From the NCBI GenBank assembly GCA_963826475.1, contig CAWGXC010000001.1, positions 124,001 to 188,000 of the forward strand: a stretch of DNA of 64,000 nt, given 5' to 3'. Below, piece by piece: positions 40,412 through 49,076 of the stretch. How positions within the stretch are numbered: the first letter of the stretch is position 1; each line of letters opens with the position of its first letter. This DNA is from RHKX01 sp963826475 (lineage in GTDB: Bacteria; Actinomycetota; Thermoleophilia; Solirubrobacterales; 70-9). The notes beneath the pieces were generated by a model that worked only from the letters and a program-made list of their open reading frames with translations, had not been told where the DNA came from and made no database searches. The translations under genes and the position numbers were made by a program.

Positions 40412-40813
40412 ATGCTCGCCGGCTTCAAGAACTTCATTTCCCGAGGCAGCGTCGTCGAACTCGCCGTAGCGGTGGTCATCGGCGCTGCCTTCGGTGCCGT
40501 CGTCACCTCGCTGGTCGCCGACCTGATCACGCCGCTGATCGGCGCCGTGATCGGCGAGCCCGACTTCGGCGGCCTCACCTTCACGATCAACGGCTCCGTG
40601 TTCACCTACGGCAACTTCATCAACGCTCTCGTCGCCTTCCTCAGCGTTGCCGCCGCCATCTACTTCTTCGTCGTCGTGCCGCTCGAGAAGCTCGACGAGG
40701 CCCGTCACGGCAAGGAGGAGGCCGGCACCCGCGAATGCCCCGAGTGCCTCTCGGAGGTCCCGGTCTCGGCAAAGCGCTGCGCCTTCTGCACCAGTCAGCT
40801 TCCGCCGGCCTGA
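40412..40813 (+). CDS. mscL: Large-conductance mechanosensitive channel with C-terminal zinc ribbon
   Basis: Osmotic-shock release channel, 133 residues. The N-terminal amphipathic helix FKNFISRGSVVELAVAVVIGAAFGAVVTSLVADLITPLIG is the pore helix, followed by a periplasmic loop and TM2 (FINALVAFLSVAAAIYFFVVVPLEKL). Past the normal end it carries C109-x2-C112 and C123-x2-C126, a zinc-ribbon module replacing the usual cytoplasmic helix. This fusion is seen in some actinobacterial homologues. A TAGAAG hexamer (40399-40404) is 7 nt before the ATG. The 3' end overlaps the histidine kinase by 19 bp. Confidence 0.93.
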   Translation: MLAGFKNFISRGSVVELAVAVVIGAAFGAVVTSLVADLITPLIGAVIGEPDFGGLTFTINGSVFTYGNFINALVAFLSVAAAIYFFVVVPLEKLDEARHGKEEAGTRECPECLSEVPVSAKRCAFCTSQLPPA

Positions 40814-41979
40814 CCCAGCATCTCCCTGAGCCGCTCGAGCAGCGTGCCGGCGTCGAAGGGCTTGTCGATGAATGAGACACGCCCCGCGGTCGGCCCGAGG
40901 TCATCCGGCGGCGGGCTGTCGCTGTAGCCGGACATGAAGAGGACGTGCAGGCCGGGGCGCATGGCCACGGCACGGCGGGCGAGATCATCGCCGCGCATCC
41001 CGGGCATGACGACGTCGGCGAGCAGCAGGTCGACTTGGGTTGCGTGGTCGTCGAGCAGCTCGAGCGCCTCAACGCCGCCGCCGGCGGAGCGGACGGAGTA
41101 GCCGGCGCCGCTGAGAATCCGCTCGGCGACCCGGCGCACGGCGATGTCGTCCTCGGCGATCAACACCGACTCGCCGCGGCCGGCGGGTGCCGCGCGCGTG
41201 GGTCGCGTCGCCTGCGCGGGTCCCGCGTCGGAGGCCGGGAGGAGGATCTCGATGCTGGTCCCGTTGCCGGGGTCCGAGGAGAGGTCGATCATCCCGCCTG
41301 CCTGCATGACGATCGTGTAAACGGTGGCGAGGCCCAGGCCCGTCCCCTGGCCGGAGGCCTTCGTCGTGAACATCGGCTCGAAGGCCCGCGCCGCCACCTC
41401 TGAGTCCATGCCGATGCCGTTGTCGGTGACGAGCAGCCGGATGAATCGGCCGGGCTGAACCTCCGGCCTGATCATCACCTCGCGGGCGCTGAGCTCGACG
41501 TTCTCGGTCTCGAAGGTCAGCGTGCCGCCGCCCGGCATCGCGTCGCGGGAGTTGACCGCGAGATTGATCAGCACCTGCTCGATGCGGGCCGGGTCCTCGG
41601 CGATCGGCCAGAGGTCGGGGTCGAGCCGCCTCTCGACGCGGACGTGCTCGCCGATCGTCGAGCGCATGAAGCCGTCAAGTCCCGAGATCAGCTCGTTCAG
41701 GTCGAAGACGACGCTGATGCCCGTCTCCCGGCGCGCGAGGATCATCAGCTGCCGGACGAGCCCGACGCCGCGCTCGGCCGCCCGCCGGATCTCCTCGATG
41801 TCGGCGTGGGCCGCCGAGCCAGCCGGAACCGCCCCGGAGGCGAACCGGGCGTAGTTGATGATCACGCCGAGGATGTTGTTGAAGTCGTGGGCGATGCCAC
41901 CGGCCAGCTGACCGATGATCTGAAGCGGCGACTCCTCTTCGCGATGGCCCCCCGGCGGTCCCGCGCTCGGGACGCTCAC
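40795..41979 (-). CDS. Hybrid histidine kinase with C-terminal receiver, no sensor domain
   Basis: 394 residues. Dimerisation/phospho-acceptor helix GGIAHDFNNILGVI with H31. The ATPase domain is at about 125-260 (N box INLAVNSRDAMPGGG, DNGIGMDS, GQGTGLGLATVY). The receiver is at about 273-394 (ESVLIAEDD, phospho-acceptor Asp in LLLADVVMPGMRG, Lys in FIDKPFD). There is no PAS, GAF, HAMP or membrane segment upstream of H31, so input must come from a partner. It overlaps the response regulator by 4 bp and is translated after it. Confidence 0.9.
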   Translation of the reverse strand: MSVPSAGPPGGHREEESPLQIIGQLAGGIAHDFNNILGVIINYARFASGAVPAGSAAHADIEEIRRAAERGVGLVRQLMILARRETGISVVFDLNELISGLDGFMRSTIGEHVRVERRLDPDLWPIAEDPARIEQVLINLAVNSRDAMPGGGTLTFETENVELSAREVMIRPEVQPGRFIRLLVTDNGIGMDSEVAARAFEPMFTTKASGQGTGLGLATVYTIVMQAGGMIDLSSDPGNGTSIEILLPASDAGPAQATRPTRAAPAGRGESVLIAEDDIAVRRVAERILSGAGYSVRSAGGGVEALELLDDHATQVDLLLADVVMPGMRGDDLARRAVAMRPGLHVLFMSGYSDSPPPDDLGPTAGRVSFIDKPFDAGTLLERLREMLGQAGGS

Positions 41980-42635
41980 TCGAGCAGGCCCCAGCGCATC
42001 GCGGCGGCCACGGCGGCTGCCCGGTCGGACACGTTGAGCTTCTCGAAGAGGTTCGCAACGTGCGTCTCGACCGTCGGCTCGGTGACGCCGAGCTCCTCCG
42101 CGATCCTCGCTGTGGTCCGACCCTCCGCCTGCAGCTTCAGGATCTCGATCTCGCGGGTGGCGAGCGCAGGCCGCTCGGAGGTTTCTCGCATCTGGATCTC
42201 AGTGGCGATACCCGCAGCGAACTGCGGCGCGATCACGGTCTCCCCACGCCCGGCGGTGACGATCGAGTCGCACAGCTCCATGTGGTCGGATGCCTTGGAG
42301 ACGTAGCCGGCAGCGCCCTGCGCCAGCGCTCGATACGCGGCGGCGGAGTCCTCGTAGCCGGTCAGCAGCACGACCTTCGTGCGCAGGCCGTCCCGCTTGA
42401 CGGCGCCGACGATCTTGAGGCCGTCGAGGCCCGGCATTCGCACATCGACCAGCGCGACGTCGGGCTCGAGCTCGTTGATCTTCTCGAGGGCGTCGCGGCC
42501 GTCGGCGCTGGATGCGACGAGCTGGAGCTCGGGGCGCTCGCGGATCGCCCTCTCGAGGCCCTGACGATAGACCGGATGATCGTCAGCGATGAGGATCGTC
42601 AGCCGCTGCTCGCTCGCGCCCATCGCGGGAATCAT
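41976..42635 (-). CDS. LuxR/NarL-type response regulator
   Basis: About 219 residues. The receiver shows LTILIADDHPVYRQGLERAIRE, phospho-acceptor Asp in DVALVDVRMPGLDG, and TGYEDSAAAYRALAQGAAGYVSKASD. The C-terminal helix-turn-helix is LATREIEILKLQAEGRTTARIAEELGVTEPTVETHVANLFEKL. Starts at 42635 (MIPAMGAS) and 42623 (MGAS) are both possible; there is no clear Shine-Dalgarno for either. Partner of the adjacent hybrid kinase through an ATGA overlap. Confidence 0.9.
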   Translation of the reverse strand: MIPAMGASEQRLTILIADDHPVYRQGLERAIRERPELQLVASSADGRDALEKINELEPDVALVDVRMPGLDGLKIVGAVKRDGLRTKVVLLTGYEDSAAAYRALAQGAAGYVSKASDHMELCDSIVTAGRGETVIAPQFAAGIATEIQMRETSERPALATREIEILKLQAEGRTTARIAEELGVTEPTVETHVANLFEKLNVSDRAAAVAAAMRWGLLE

Positions 42636-42723
42636 GTCAGGGGTGGGGGCGGCTTCACGGGCAGCGCGGCGGACCCGCCGAGAGGCGAGCCCGCCGCGCT
42701 TGACCCGGGATCGGAGTCCTGGC

Positions 42724-43350
42724 TCAGTCGCTGAGGGGCTTGACCGGAAGCACGATCCGCCCGAACGTCCTATTCGTGACTCCCGCGAACGAGGCGTACC
42801 ACGCGGCAAGCGCGGTCGCGATGCCGAGGTAGCCACCGATATGCGTGATCGACTCGCTTCCGCCGGACTCTCCGATGCCCAGGAAGATGAACGTCAGAGT
42901 CAGGAGCAGGAACACGATGTTCACGGCAACGCTGACCCGGAACGACGCCACCCACATGTAGGCGGTGAAGATGCCCCATGCGATCAGGTACAGGCCGACG
43001 GCGTCGCCGACATTCGCCTCAGGCACCTTTCCGGCAGAGATCAGCTCGAAGGCTGCGAATGAGAGCCAGAACGCGCCGAAGGACGTGAACGCCGTCGCTC
43101 CGAACGTGTTGTGGTTGCGGAACTCCCACATCCCCGCAAGCAACTGGGCGAGTCCGCCGTATGCAAGTGCGAGGCCGAAGACGATCGGCTCACCGCCGGC
43201 GTCCAACAGCCCCGCGTTGAAGAAGCTGAGCACGAACGTGGTCAGCGCGAAAGCCGCAAGCCCGAGTGGAGCGGGGTCGGCGATCGGCGACGCGATGTTT
43301 CGCACCGTCGTTGCGGCCCCCTGATTACTACCCACGCTGCTTGATTCCAT
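42724..43350 (-). CDS. satP: Acetate uptake transporter (GPR1/FUN34/YaaH family)
   Basis: Six-helix succinate/acetate transporter, about 208 residues. The family signature is ADPAPLGLAAFALTTFVLSFFNAGL, followed by GLAQLLAGMWEFRNHNTFGATAFTSFGAFWLSFA and four more helices. The ATG at 43350 has an AGGAGG Shine-Dalgarno with 6-nt spacing, better than ATG 43353. The first ~35 residues are Ser/Gly-rich and cytosolic. The gap 43351-43528 to the next gene upstream shows only its leader and nothing else recognised. Acetate uptake fits the acyl-CoA theme. Confidence 0.9.
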   Translation of the reverse strand: MESSSVGSNQGAATTVRNIASPIADPAPLGLAAFALTTFVLSFFNAGLLDAGGEPIVFGLALAYGGLAQLLAGMWEFRNHNTFGATAFTSFGAFWLSFAAFELISAGKVPEANVGDAVGLYLIAWGIFTAYMWVASFRVSVAVNIVFLLLTLTFIFLGIGESGGSESITHIGGYLGIATALAAWYASFAGVTNRTFGRIVLPVKPLSD

Positions 43351-43528
43351 CATCGACCTCCTCGAGTCGGTGTTATCGCGTGTGCGTTGAGTCACACGAG
43401 AAGTACCCGGGGGGGTGGGGGACGAATCTGCGAAAAGTGGTTCGGGTGCGGCGTCGACCCCGCCGGGGGGCTAGACGACCGTCAACGTCTGCCGCAGCCT
43501 CCTGGCCACGCCGGCGGACGACGTCCGT

Positions 43529-44743
43529 CTACAGGCCGTAGCTGCGCCCGATCACCTCGAGCATCACCTCATCGGAGCCGGCGCCGATGCGGTTCAGGCG
43601 CATGTCGCGATAGGCGCGCTCGACGTCGTATTCCTTCATGTAGCCGTAGCCGCCGTGGATCTGAATGCACTCGTCGGCGACCTCGCAGCCCATCTGCGCT
43701 GCGTAGAGCTTCGCCATGGTGATCTCCCGGACCGGGTACTCGCCGTTGGCGAAGCGCCATGCGGTCGTGTAGGTCATCTGCTTGGCGGCTTCGATCTTGG
43801 TGGCCATCTCGGCGAACTTGTGGCGGATGGCCTGGAACTTGCCGATCGGGCGGCCGAAGGCCTCGCGCTCCTTTGCGTATTCGAGGGTCTTCTCGAAGAT
43901 GCGCTCGGCGCCCGCGACGCATCCGATGGCGCCGACGAGGCGTTCGCCCTGGAGCTCCCAGCTGATGTGGTAGAAGCCCTTCCCCTCCTCGCCGAGCAGG
44001 TTTTCAGCCGGAACGCGAACGTCCTCGAAGGAGAGCTCGGCCGTGTCGGAGGCGTGCATCCCGAGCTTCTCCAGCGTTCGCGAGACGGTGAAGCCGGGGG
44101 TGGGGTTTCCGTCGGAGTCCTTGAGGTCGACGATGAACAGGGAGATGCCGTCGTGGCGGGCGTCGGGATCGGTCTTGGTGACCAGCAGGATGAAGTCGGC
44201 TCGCGCCCCGTTGGTGATGAAGATCTTGGAGCCGTTGATCACGTACTCGTCACCGTCGCGGCGCGCGGTGGTACGGATGCCGGCGACGTCCGAACCGGCT
44301 CCCGGTTCCGTGATCCCGAGGCTGGCGATCTTCTCGCCCTTGATCCCGGGGACGAGGTAGCGCTGCTTCTGGTCTTCGGTGCCGAGCATCTCGATGGGCG
44401 GCAGGACCATGTCGGTGTGGACGGCCAAACCCATGTTGAGGCCACCGCAGCTCGAGTAGGAGAGACATTCTGCGCGGATCAGCGAGTAGAAGTAGTCGCC
44501 TCCCTGGCCGCCGTACTCCTCGGGGAAACAGAGGCCGACGAAGCCGAGCTCCGCCATCCGGTGCAGGACGGAGTCCGGCCAGTAGTTCTCCTCATAGGCG
44601 GCGGCGTTGGGGGTCAGCTCCTTGAGTACCCAGGCCTTCATCGACTCGCGCAGGTCCTCGTGCTCCTGGGTGAAGATCAGGTGCTTACGGGCCGCACCGA
44701 ACTCCGGTTTGACCACATGCTCGCTCGTCCCACTGACCGCCAA
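43529..44743 (-). CDS. Acyl-CoA dehydrogenase
   Basis: 404-residue FAD acyl-CoA dehydrogenase. FPEEYGGQGGDYFYSL; ASLGITEPGAGSDVAGIRTTARRDGDEYVINGSKIFITNG; REAFGRPIGKFQAIRHKFAEMATKIEAAK; C-terminal IQIHGGYGYMKEYDVERAYRDMRLNRIGAGSDEVMLEVIGR. Start set at TTG 44743, which has GGAGGAG (44749-44755) 5 nt upstream; the upstream frame to 44788 would run through the operator. Its promoter carries AAGTAG dyad copy B. It is divergent from the P450 gene, so one operator may control both. Confidence 0.92.
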   Translation of the reverse strand: MAVSGTSEHVVKPEFGAARKHLIFTQEHEDLRESMKAWVLKELTPNAAAYEENYWPDSVLHRMAELGFVGLCFPEEYGGQGGDYFYSLIRAECLSYSSCGGLNMGLAVHTDMVLPPIEMLGTEDQKQRYLVPGIKGEKIASLGITEPGAGSDVAGIRTTARRDGDEYVINGSKIFITNGARADFILLVTKTDPDARHDGISLFIVDLKDSDGNPTPGFTVSRTLEKLGMHASDTAELSFEDVRVPAENLLGEEGKGFYHISWELQGERLVGAIGCVAGAERIFEKTLEYAKEREAFGRPIGKFQAIRHKFAEMATKIEAAKQMTYTTAWRFANGEYPVREITMAKLYAAQMGCEVADECIQIHGGYGYMKEYDVERAYRDMRLNRIGAGSDEVMLEVIGRSYGL

Positions 44744-44772
44744 GAGAACTCCTCCGGTTGCTTGCCGCCTGA

Positions 44773-44797
44773 AAGTAGACAGTAGCACTTACTACTT
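44773..44797. promoter_or_regulatory. 25-bp AAGTAG dyad operator, copy B (acyl-CoA dehydrogenase / P450)
   Basis: AAGTAGACAGT (44773-44783), AGC centre, ACTTACTACTT (44787-44797); 9 of 11 arm positions are self-complementary. It lies 30 bp upstream of the acyl-CoA dehydrogenase TTG and about 40-110 bp upstream of the possible P450 starts. The right arm is identical to that of copy C, and so is part of the flank toward the plus-strand gene. Confidence 0.72.
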
Positions 44798-44906
44798 CAC
44801 GCACTGGAGAGGCTTCGGGCGCGAGGTTGCATAGCCATTGGTAGTTGGCGGAACGTTGGGAGTCGCCTCTAGGCTGGTCGTGGCAAGCAACGGTTGGAAG
44901 CCTCAA

Positions 44907-46307
44907 GTGTCAGCTCGATCTCAATCCGATGGGTCCGCGCCGCCGCCGCCGTTGGCGGAGCCGGAGGGGCGCGTGGCCCTGCCCGACGGCCCCACATCGC
45001 CGGGCCTCTGGCAGATGAGCCGGTGGTTTCGCGACCCCGTCCGTTTCATGGAGGGGAACCGCCGCCGCTACGGGCCGATCTTCCGGGTCCGCCTGGGCGC
45101 GCTGAAGCGCTGCGCCTTCATCGCCGATCCGAAGGCCGCCTGGCAGGTCCTCGGGGGCGACCCGTCCAAATTCCGGATGGGCCCCACGAACGCCATCTTC
45201 CGGCCGGTCCTCGGAGACCGTTCGCTCTTCCTCCTGGACGGTGAGGAGCATCGTCACCATCGCCGGCTGCTGGCACCGTCCTTTCATCGCCAGGGAGTCC
45301 GTGCCTACGCCGATCTGATCGGCGAGATCACCTCCCGCGACATGGCCACCTGGCCGGTCGGCGCGCCCTTCGCCCTGCAGGAGCCGATGCGCAGGATCAC
45401 CACCGAGTCGATCACCCGGATCGTGATCGGAGTCTGCGACCCCGAGCGCGACGAGCAGATTCGCCGCCTGGTGCCGGAGATGCTGCAGATCGCCGAAAAC
45501 CCCCTTGCGCTGATGCCGCAGTTCCAGCGGGAGGTGGGCGGCCGCTCGCCGTTCGGCCGGGTGATGCGCGTGACCCGCCAGATCGACGAAATCCTCTTCG
45601 ACGAAATCGGCCTGCGTCGCCACCAGCGCGGCTTCGAGCGCACCTCCGATGTGCTCTCGACGCTGGCCCGCCCCGAGCCCCACGAGGACGGCTTCATGAC
45701 CGACCGGGAAATCCGCGATGAGATGCTCACCCTCCTCATCGCCGGTCACGAGACGACCGCCAACACGCTCTCATGGGCCTTCGAGCGACTCCTTCGGCAT
45801 CCCGACGCGCTCGAGCGGGTCGCCGAGGCCGGCGAAGGCGACGAGGAATTCCTCGATGCGGTCGTCCGCGAGACGCTGCGCCAGCGGCCGATCCTGCCGG
45901 TGACCGCGCGGCGGCTGACGGTCCCGATGGATCTCGGCGACTACAGCTTCCCCGCGGGCTGGACTCTGATGCCCTGCATCTACCTGATCCATAACGACCC
46001 CGAGGTCTTCCCGCAGCCGGATCGGTTCATGCCCGATCGGTTCATCGGCGACTCCCGACCCAGCTCGCGGGTCTGGGTCCCCTTCGGGGCGGGATCCAGG
46101 CACTGCATCGGCTCTCACCTCGCGCTGCTGACCGTCAAGACGGTCCTCAGGACCGTCCTCACGAGGGCCGTGCTGGAGGCCGACCCCGAGCCGGAGGCGA
46201 TCATCCGCAACAACATGACGCTCGCGCCGGGCCGCGGAGCACGGGCCACGGTGGTCGGTTTTCGAGGCGCACGTTCGCGCAGCCGCCCCTCCAGCGTGCT
46301 GGACTGA
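44907..46307 (+). CDS. Cytochrome P450
   Basis: Heme monooxygenase, about 466 residues. I-helix oxygen-activation motif LIAGHETTANTLSW, ExxR in VVRETLRQRP, and heme-binding FGAGSRHCIGSHLA. A preceding FMPDRFIGD meander is present. No membrane anchor is seen, so it needs a separate ferredoxin and reductase; an FprA-type reductase is in this window at 63069. The frame is open to TTG 44838. GTG 44907 is preferred for a GGAAG sequence 7 nt upstream, though GTG 44880 is possible. Divergent from an acyl-CoA dehydrogenase through operator copy B. Substrate unknown, perhaps a lipid or terpenoid. Confidence 0.9.
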   Translation: MSARSQSDGSAPPPPLAEPEGRVALPDGPTSPGLWQMSRWFRDPVRFMEGNRRRYGPIFRVRLGALKRCAFIADPKAAWQVLGGDPSKFRMGPTNAIFRPVLGDRSLFLLDGEEHRHHRRLLAPSFHRQGVRAYADLIGEITSRDMATWPVGAPFALQEPMRRITTESITRIVIGVCDPERDEQIRRLVPEMLQIAENPLALMPQFQREVGGRSPFGRVMRVTRQIDEILFDEIGLRRHQRGFERTSDVLSTLARPEPHEDGFMTDREIRDEMLTLLIAGHETTANTLSWAFERLLRHPDALERVAEAGEGDEEFLDAVVRETLRQRPILPVTARRLTVPMDLGDYSFPAGWTLMPCIYLIHNDPEVFPQPDRFMPDRFIGDSRPSSRVWVPFGAGSRHCIGSHLALLTVKTVLRTVLTRAVLEADPEPEAIIRNNMTLAPGRGARATVVGFRGARSRSRPSSVLD

Positions 46308-46317
46308 CGCCCAGGAC

Positions 46318-46345
46318 TGAACTTTTCGGGCGTTCCTGCCGATAG
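46318..46345 (+). promoter_or_regulatory. WhiG/FliA (sigma-28) type promoter candidate
   Basis: TGAA (46318-46321), 16-nt spacer, GCCGATAG (46338-46345). The known consensus for FliA/WhiG-class sigma factors is TAAA, about 15-16 nt, GCCGATAA, so the match is 3 of 4 and 7 of 8. It lies about 60 bp before the GGDEF/HD-GYP gene. No sigma-28 gene is in this window. Confidence 0.5.
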
Positions 46346-46406
46346 ACCGCTTGCAAGATGCAAAGTCGCGCGCGCCGGGGGGCGTTTAGGCACTGAAAGG
46401 GAGTAA

Positions 46407-48128
46407 ATGGGGCTGGCATTGTTCGAAGGCGCGGGGTCCGACGCGGACCAGATCGGATCAGCGGCCATGGGATCGCTGGCCTCCGATACGCGCGGGCGGC
46501 AGATCGCGCCCCTGGCCAGAGCCGGCGCCTACGTATCGCTCGCCGGGATGTTCCTCGGCATCCTCGGCGTCGTCCTTCCGCACCCCGGTTCGTTCAACGT
46601 GCCGGGCCTGCTCGCCGTGCAGGCATCGACGCTGATCTACGCCCTCAGCTTCCTGCTCCTCGCGGATCGCCTCCCGCTGCTGGCGATCCGGGCAGCCCCG
46701 GTGATGGGCACCATCCAGGTCACGGTCGGCGTGATCTTCAGCGGCGACCCGGTCGGCGCCTACGCGACCTTCTACCTCTGGCCGTGCTTCTACGCGTTCT
46801 ACTTCCTCTCGACGAAGGACTCGGCTCTCACGGTCGCCGTCGTCGGCATCTCCTACGCCGCGGCCATCGCCTACATGACCATCGGGAGCGCCGACCCGGC
46901 GAGCATCGGCGACCTCACCCATCAGTTCGTTCTCACGGTCGGCAGCCTCGCGATCGCGGGGATCATGATCACCGCCCTCCGCTCCCGCGTGAACGGTCTC
47001 TGGACTCACCTCTCCGCCGCGGCGCGCACCGACATGCTGACCGGCCTGCTCAACAGCCACGGACTCGAGGAGGTCCTCGCGACCGAGATCGAGCGCGCGC
47101 GCCCGGACGCCCAGCGCGTCGGGCTGATGACGGTTCGCGTCGGGGGCCTCGGCAAGCTCAGCCGCCAGCTCGGACACGCTGCGGCCGATGAGGCACTGAA
47201 GGAGGTCGGCCATCTGCTCGACGAGTCGACGAGGCGCATCGACAAGGTCGGGCGCGTCAGCGCCACCGAGTTCGCGCTCGTCCTCCCCGAGACCGATGAG
47301 CACACCGGCTTCCTGCTCGCCGAGCAGATCCTCGTTCGCCTGCGCCGCACCTACCGTGAGCGAGCCACCACCCTGAAGGCGAGCATCGGGGTCGCCGTCT
47401 TCCCCAAGCACGCATCCAAGGCCGAGGAGCTGATGCAGGCGAGCAACGCCGCCGCCGCGGTCGGCGACACGCTCGGCTCCGATCGAGCGGTCGTCTACAG
47501 CGCCGACGTGGAGGACGCGATGGCGGCCGATGCGGGCGTCACCCCGAAGGAGGGGCGCGTGCACCTCACCACCGTGCTCAGCCTCGCCGAGGTCCTCGAC
47601 CTGCGCGATGCCCGCAACGCCAGCCATTCGATGGCGGTCGCGCGCTACTGCGAGCTGCTCGGCACCCAGCTCGGTCTGCCCGAGCAACGAGTCCACCGCC
47701 TGCGCTTGGCGGGGATGCTTCACGACATCGGCAAGGTCGGGCTGCCCGACTCCATCCTCGAGAAGCCCGGACCGCTCTCCCCGGACGAGTGGGATCAAGT
47801 GCGGCGACATCCCGAGATGGCCGCGCGCATCCTCGGAGCCAAGGAGCTCACCGATATCCGAGAGTGGGTCCTCGCCCGCCACGAGCAACCCGACGGCCAC
47901 GGCTATCCGCAGGGCCTGAGCGGCGATGAGATTCCAATCGAGTCGAAGATCCTGGCCGTGGCCGAATCCTTCGACGCGATCACGAGCGAGCGCCCTTACC
48001 GGCCCGCAAAGACCCGCGAAGAGGCGATCACCGAGATGGGTCGTTACGTCGGCAGTCAGTTCGATGGAGCCGCCGTCGATGCCCTCGTGCGCGTGCTCGA
48101 CTCGGTCGAGGCCTCGACCGTCTATTAG
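46407..48128 (+). CDS. Membrane GGDEF (degenerate) and HD-GYP protein, probable c-di-GMP phosphodiesterase
   Basis: 573 residues. About six membrane helices at 37-195 form an MASE-like sensor. A GGDEF-fold domain at about 205-365 reads RVSATEFALVLP where GGDEF is expected, so cyclase activity is unlikely. The C-terminal HD-GYP domain (about 385-570) is intact: HSMAVARYCELL, GMLHDIGKVGLPD, HPEMAARIL and HEQPDGHGYPQGLSG. It should hydrolyse cyclic di-GMP, perhaps with GTP or c-di-GMP sensing by the degenerate GGDEF. ATG 46407 has GGGAG upstream and a candidate WhiG/FliA-type promoter at 46318-46345. Confidence 0.9.
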   Translation: MGLALFEGAGSDADQIGSAAMGSLASDTRGRQIAPLARAGAYVSLAGMFLGILGVVLPHPGSFNVPGLLAVQASTLIYALSFLLLADRLPLLAIRAAPVMGTIQVTVGVIFSGDPVGAYATFYLWPCFYAFYFLSTKDSALTVAVVGISYAAAIAYMTIGSADPASIGDLTHQFVLTVGSLAIAGIMITALRSRVNGLWTHLSAAARTDMLTGLLNSHGLEEVLATEIERARPDAQRVGLMTVRVGGLGKLSRQLGHAAADEALKEVGHLLDESTRRIDKVGRVSATEFALVLPETDEHTGFLLAEQILVRLRRTYRERATTLKASIGVAVFPKHASKAEELMQASNAAAAVGDTLGSDRAVVYSADVEDAMAADAGVTPKEGRVHLTTVLSLAEVLDLRDARNASHSMAVARYCELLGTQLGLPEQRVHRLRLAGMLHDIGKVGLPDSILEKPGPLSPDEWDQVRRHPEMAARILGAKELTDIREWVLARHEQPDGHGYPQGLSGDEIPIESKILAVAESFDAITSERPYRPAKTREEAITEMGRYVGSQFDGAAVDALVRVLDSVEASTVY

Positions 48129-48134
48129 TAAGGG

Positions 48135-49076
48135 ATGCCCGATGCTCCCCCGGTCGGCCACAGCTGGCCACCTCACACCTATGAGGTAGGACGCGAGAAG
48201 GTTCGCGAGTACGCGTCGGCGATCGGCGCCGGCTCCGAGCTCCATCGTGAGCACGAGGCAGCGCGCGCCGCTGGATTCCGCGCGGTCGTCGCGCCGCCGC
48301 TCTTCGCGGCGGTCTACGTCGCCCCCGCCGTCGCCTCGGTGATCTTCGATCCCGCCGTCGGGGTGTTCGACCCGAAGGTCGGCCTCGCCGGCTATCGGTT
48401 CGTGCAGCGGACCCAGGAGTTCGAGTGGGGGGAGCCCGTCTGCGCCGGTGACACGATCAGCACGGTCGCCTCGCTGGTCGCCGCGGGCGATCGGGATGGG
48501 ACCACCTTCCGCGTCTTCGAGTCCGAATCGGTCAACCAATCGGGTGAGGTCGTCGTCCGTGGTCGATACGAGGGGGTCATCCCAGGGGCGCGCCGCGGCA
48601 ACCGGCCGCCGCGGCCGGCCGCGGCCGAGTCCTCGGGTGAGGCGCCCCCGTGGTCACCCGGTCGCGTTGCCGATCTTCGGGACGGAATCGAGCTGCCCCC
48701 GCTGGCGGTGACCCCCGACCGCTACGCCGGAACCCGGTACGCGGGGGCCTCGGGCGACTTTACGCCGTTCCACCTCGATGACGAATTCGCACGCGCCATC
48801 GGACTGCCGGGGATCATTCTGCACGGCCTCTACGTCATCGCCCTGCTCTCGCGCGGCCTGATCGAGCCCTATGGCGGCGATCCGCGGATCCTGCGATCGC
48901 TCTCGGCCCGCCTCCGGGCTCCGGCGATCCCGGAGGCGGAGCTGCTCACGAGCGCGACGGTCCAAGCGGTCGCCGGCGGCGTTGCAACGATCGCCTGCGA
49001 CGTCAGCCAGGGGGAGAGGACGGTCATCGGCGACGGTCAGGCGACGCTCACCGACCCGCCCGGCGTCGCGTCCTAA
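48135..49076 (+). CDS. MaoC-family dehydratase, two hot-dog domains fused
   Basis: 313 residues. The N-terminal half (about 10-150) is a FAS1-type/MaoC_dehydrat_N hot-dog domain (YEVGREKVREYASAIGAGSELHREHEAARAAGFRAVVAPPLFAAVY). The C-terminal half carries the catalytic hydratase-2 motif GASGDFTPFHLDDEFARAIGLPGIILHGL with Asp and His. It corresponds to a fusion of HadA-like and HadB-like subunits, an (R)-specific enoyl-thioester hydratase or 3-hydroxyacyl dehydratase. It starts 6 nt after the HD-GYP stop. Operator copy C begins at the base after its stop codon. Confidence 0.88.
   Translation: MPDAPPVGHSWPPHTYEVGREKVREYASAIGAGSELHREHEAARAAGFRAVVAPPLFAAVYVAPAVASVIFDPAVGVFDPKVGLAGYRFVQRTQEFEWGEPVCAGDTISTVASLVAAGDRDGTTFRVFESESVNQSGEVVVRGRYEGVIPGARRGNRPPRPAAAESSGEAPPWSPGRVADLRDGIELPPLAVTPDRYAGTRYAGASGDFTPFHLDDEFARAIGLPGIILHGLYVIALLSRGLIEPYGGDPRILRSLSARLRAPAIPEAELLTSATVQAVAGGVATIACDVSQGERTVIGDGQATLTDPPGVAS

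Noticed and set aside
46458..48539. 693-codon minus-strand frame opposite the GGDEF/HD-GYP gene
   Set aside because: Asp/Arg/Gly-rich antisense shadow; it crosses into the MaoC gene and has no recognisable domain.
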